Shown: positions 63,999 through 64,000 of the stretch, piece by piece
Numbering within the stretch: position 1 is the stretch's first letter
Layout: each line of letters begins with the position of its first letter
Origin: Nocardia shimofusensis NBRC 100134
GTDB taxonomy: Bacteria; Actinomycetota; Actinomycetes; Mycobacteriales; Mycobacteriaceae
DNA: 64,000 nucleotides
Reading direction: 5' to 3'
Assembly (NCBI RefSeq): GCF_001613125.1
Contig: NZ_BDBT01000025.1
Coordinates: forward strand, 45,719-109,718
Position numbers and translations under genes: made by a program
The notes under the pieces: model-generated
What the model was told of the DNA's origin: nothing
The model's database searches: none
What the model saw: only the letters and a program-made list of their open reading frames with translations

Positions 63999-64000
63999 CC

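Overview
The window is high-GC actinobacterial chromosome, most likely Nocardia or a close mycolic-acid-containing relative (Mycobacteriales). This rests on gene order and protein likeness. The first 7.6 kb repeats the gene order gcvP / merR / bifunctional nuclease / ftsR / garA / gcvH / CDP-alcohol phosphatidyltransferase known around Rv1822-Rv1832 of M. tuberculosis. Further on lie Lsr2, a FadE5-type acyl-CoA dehydrogenase, a CYP125-type P450, a FadD17-type ligase, an LGFP-repeat cell-wall protein and two one-pass Ser/Thr kinases. I saw no rRNA, tRNA, CRISPR array, IS element, prophage or replication origin. All identities come from reading the translated sequence; no database search was run.

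Layout. 1-7.7 kb: end of a TetR gene, then glycine cleavage (gcvP behind a tandem glycine riboswitch, gcvH) together with the GarA/FtsR growth-control cluster. 7.8-17.3 kb: a ChoD-like GMC oxidoreductase with a ferredoxin-like cysteine motif, a DUF2252 protein, a NERD-like membrane protein, a PAP2 phosphatase, an acyl-CoA oxidase, a TetR regulator, a ThrE-type exporter and a GlsB protein. 17.4-23.1 kb: heme oxygenase, an IclR regulator divergent from an NTF2-like protein, a secreted beta-propeller, a class II amidotransferase and a thioesterase. 23.1-30.1 kb: a sulfotransferase / SDR / DUF1214-like operon, an IclR regulator, then cysD-cysNC, which make the sulfate donor PAPS. 30.2-43.4 kb: an alcohol dehydrogenase/HxlR pair, a two-domain TerD protein, FadE5-like dehydrogenase, a phosphoesterase, a hemerythrin, a large SARP-type regulator, an F420-type reductase and small membrane or exported proteins. 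43.7-46.3 kb: a manganese/zinc ABC importer. 46.4-52.7 kb: CYP125-like P450 with TetR, then two tandem receptor-like kinases. 52.8-64 kb: SDRs, a truncated TetR remnant, an FMO-hydrolase-SDR set, FadD17-like ligase, Lsr2, an epimerase, TetR, a second GlsB and an edge-truncated membrane protein.

How it may work together. Sequences close to the KstR operator consensus (TNNAACNNGTTNNA), the repressor site of cholesterol catabolism in mycobacteria and rhodococci, lie at five places. Four are intergenic: before the sulfotransferase operon (a full match), the CYP125 gene, the fadD17-like gene and the IclR/NTF2 divergent pair. The fifth overlaps the end of the second IclR gene just before cysD. With the ChoD-like oxidase, acyl-CoA oxidase, FadE and SDRs, this suggests a dispersed steroid or fatty-acid catabolic regulon. 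The most novel arrangement is the juxtaposition of PAPS synthesis (cysD-cysNC) with the KstR-type sulfotransferase operon, a possible steroid- or lipid-sulfation module. This is inference from motif and neighbourhood.
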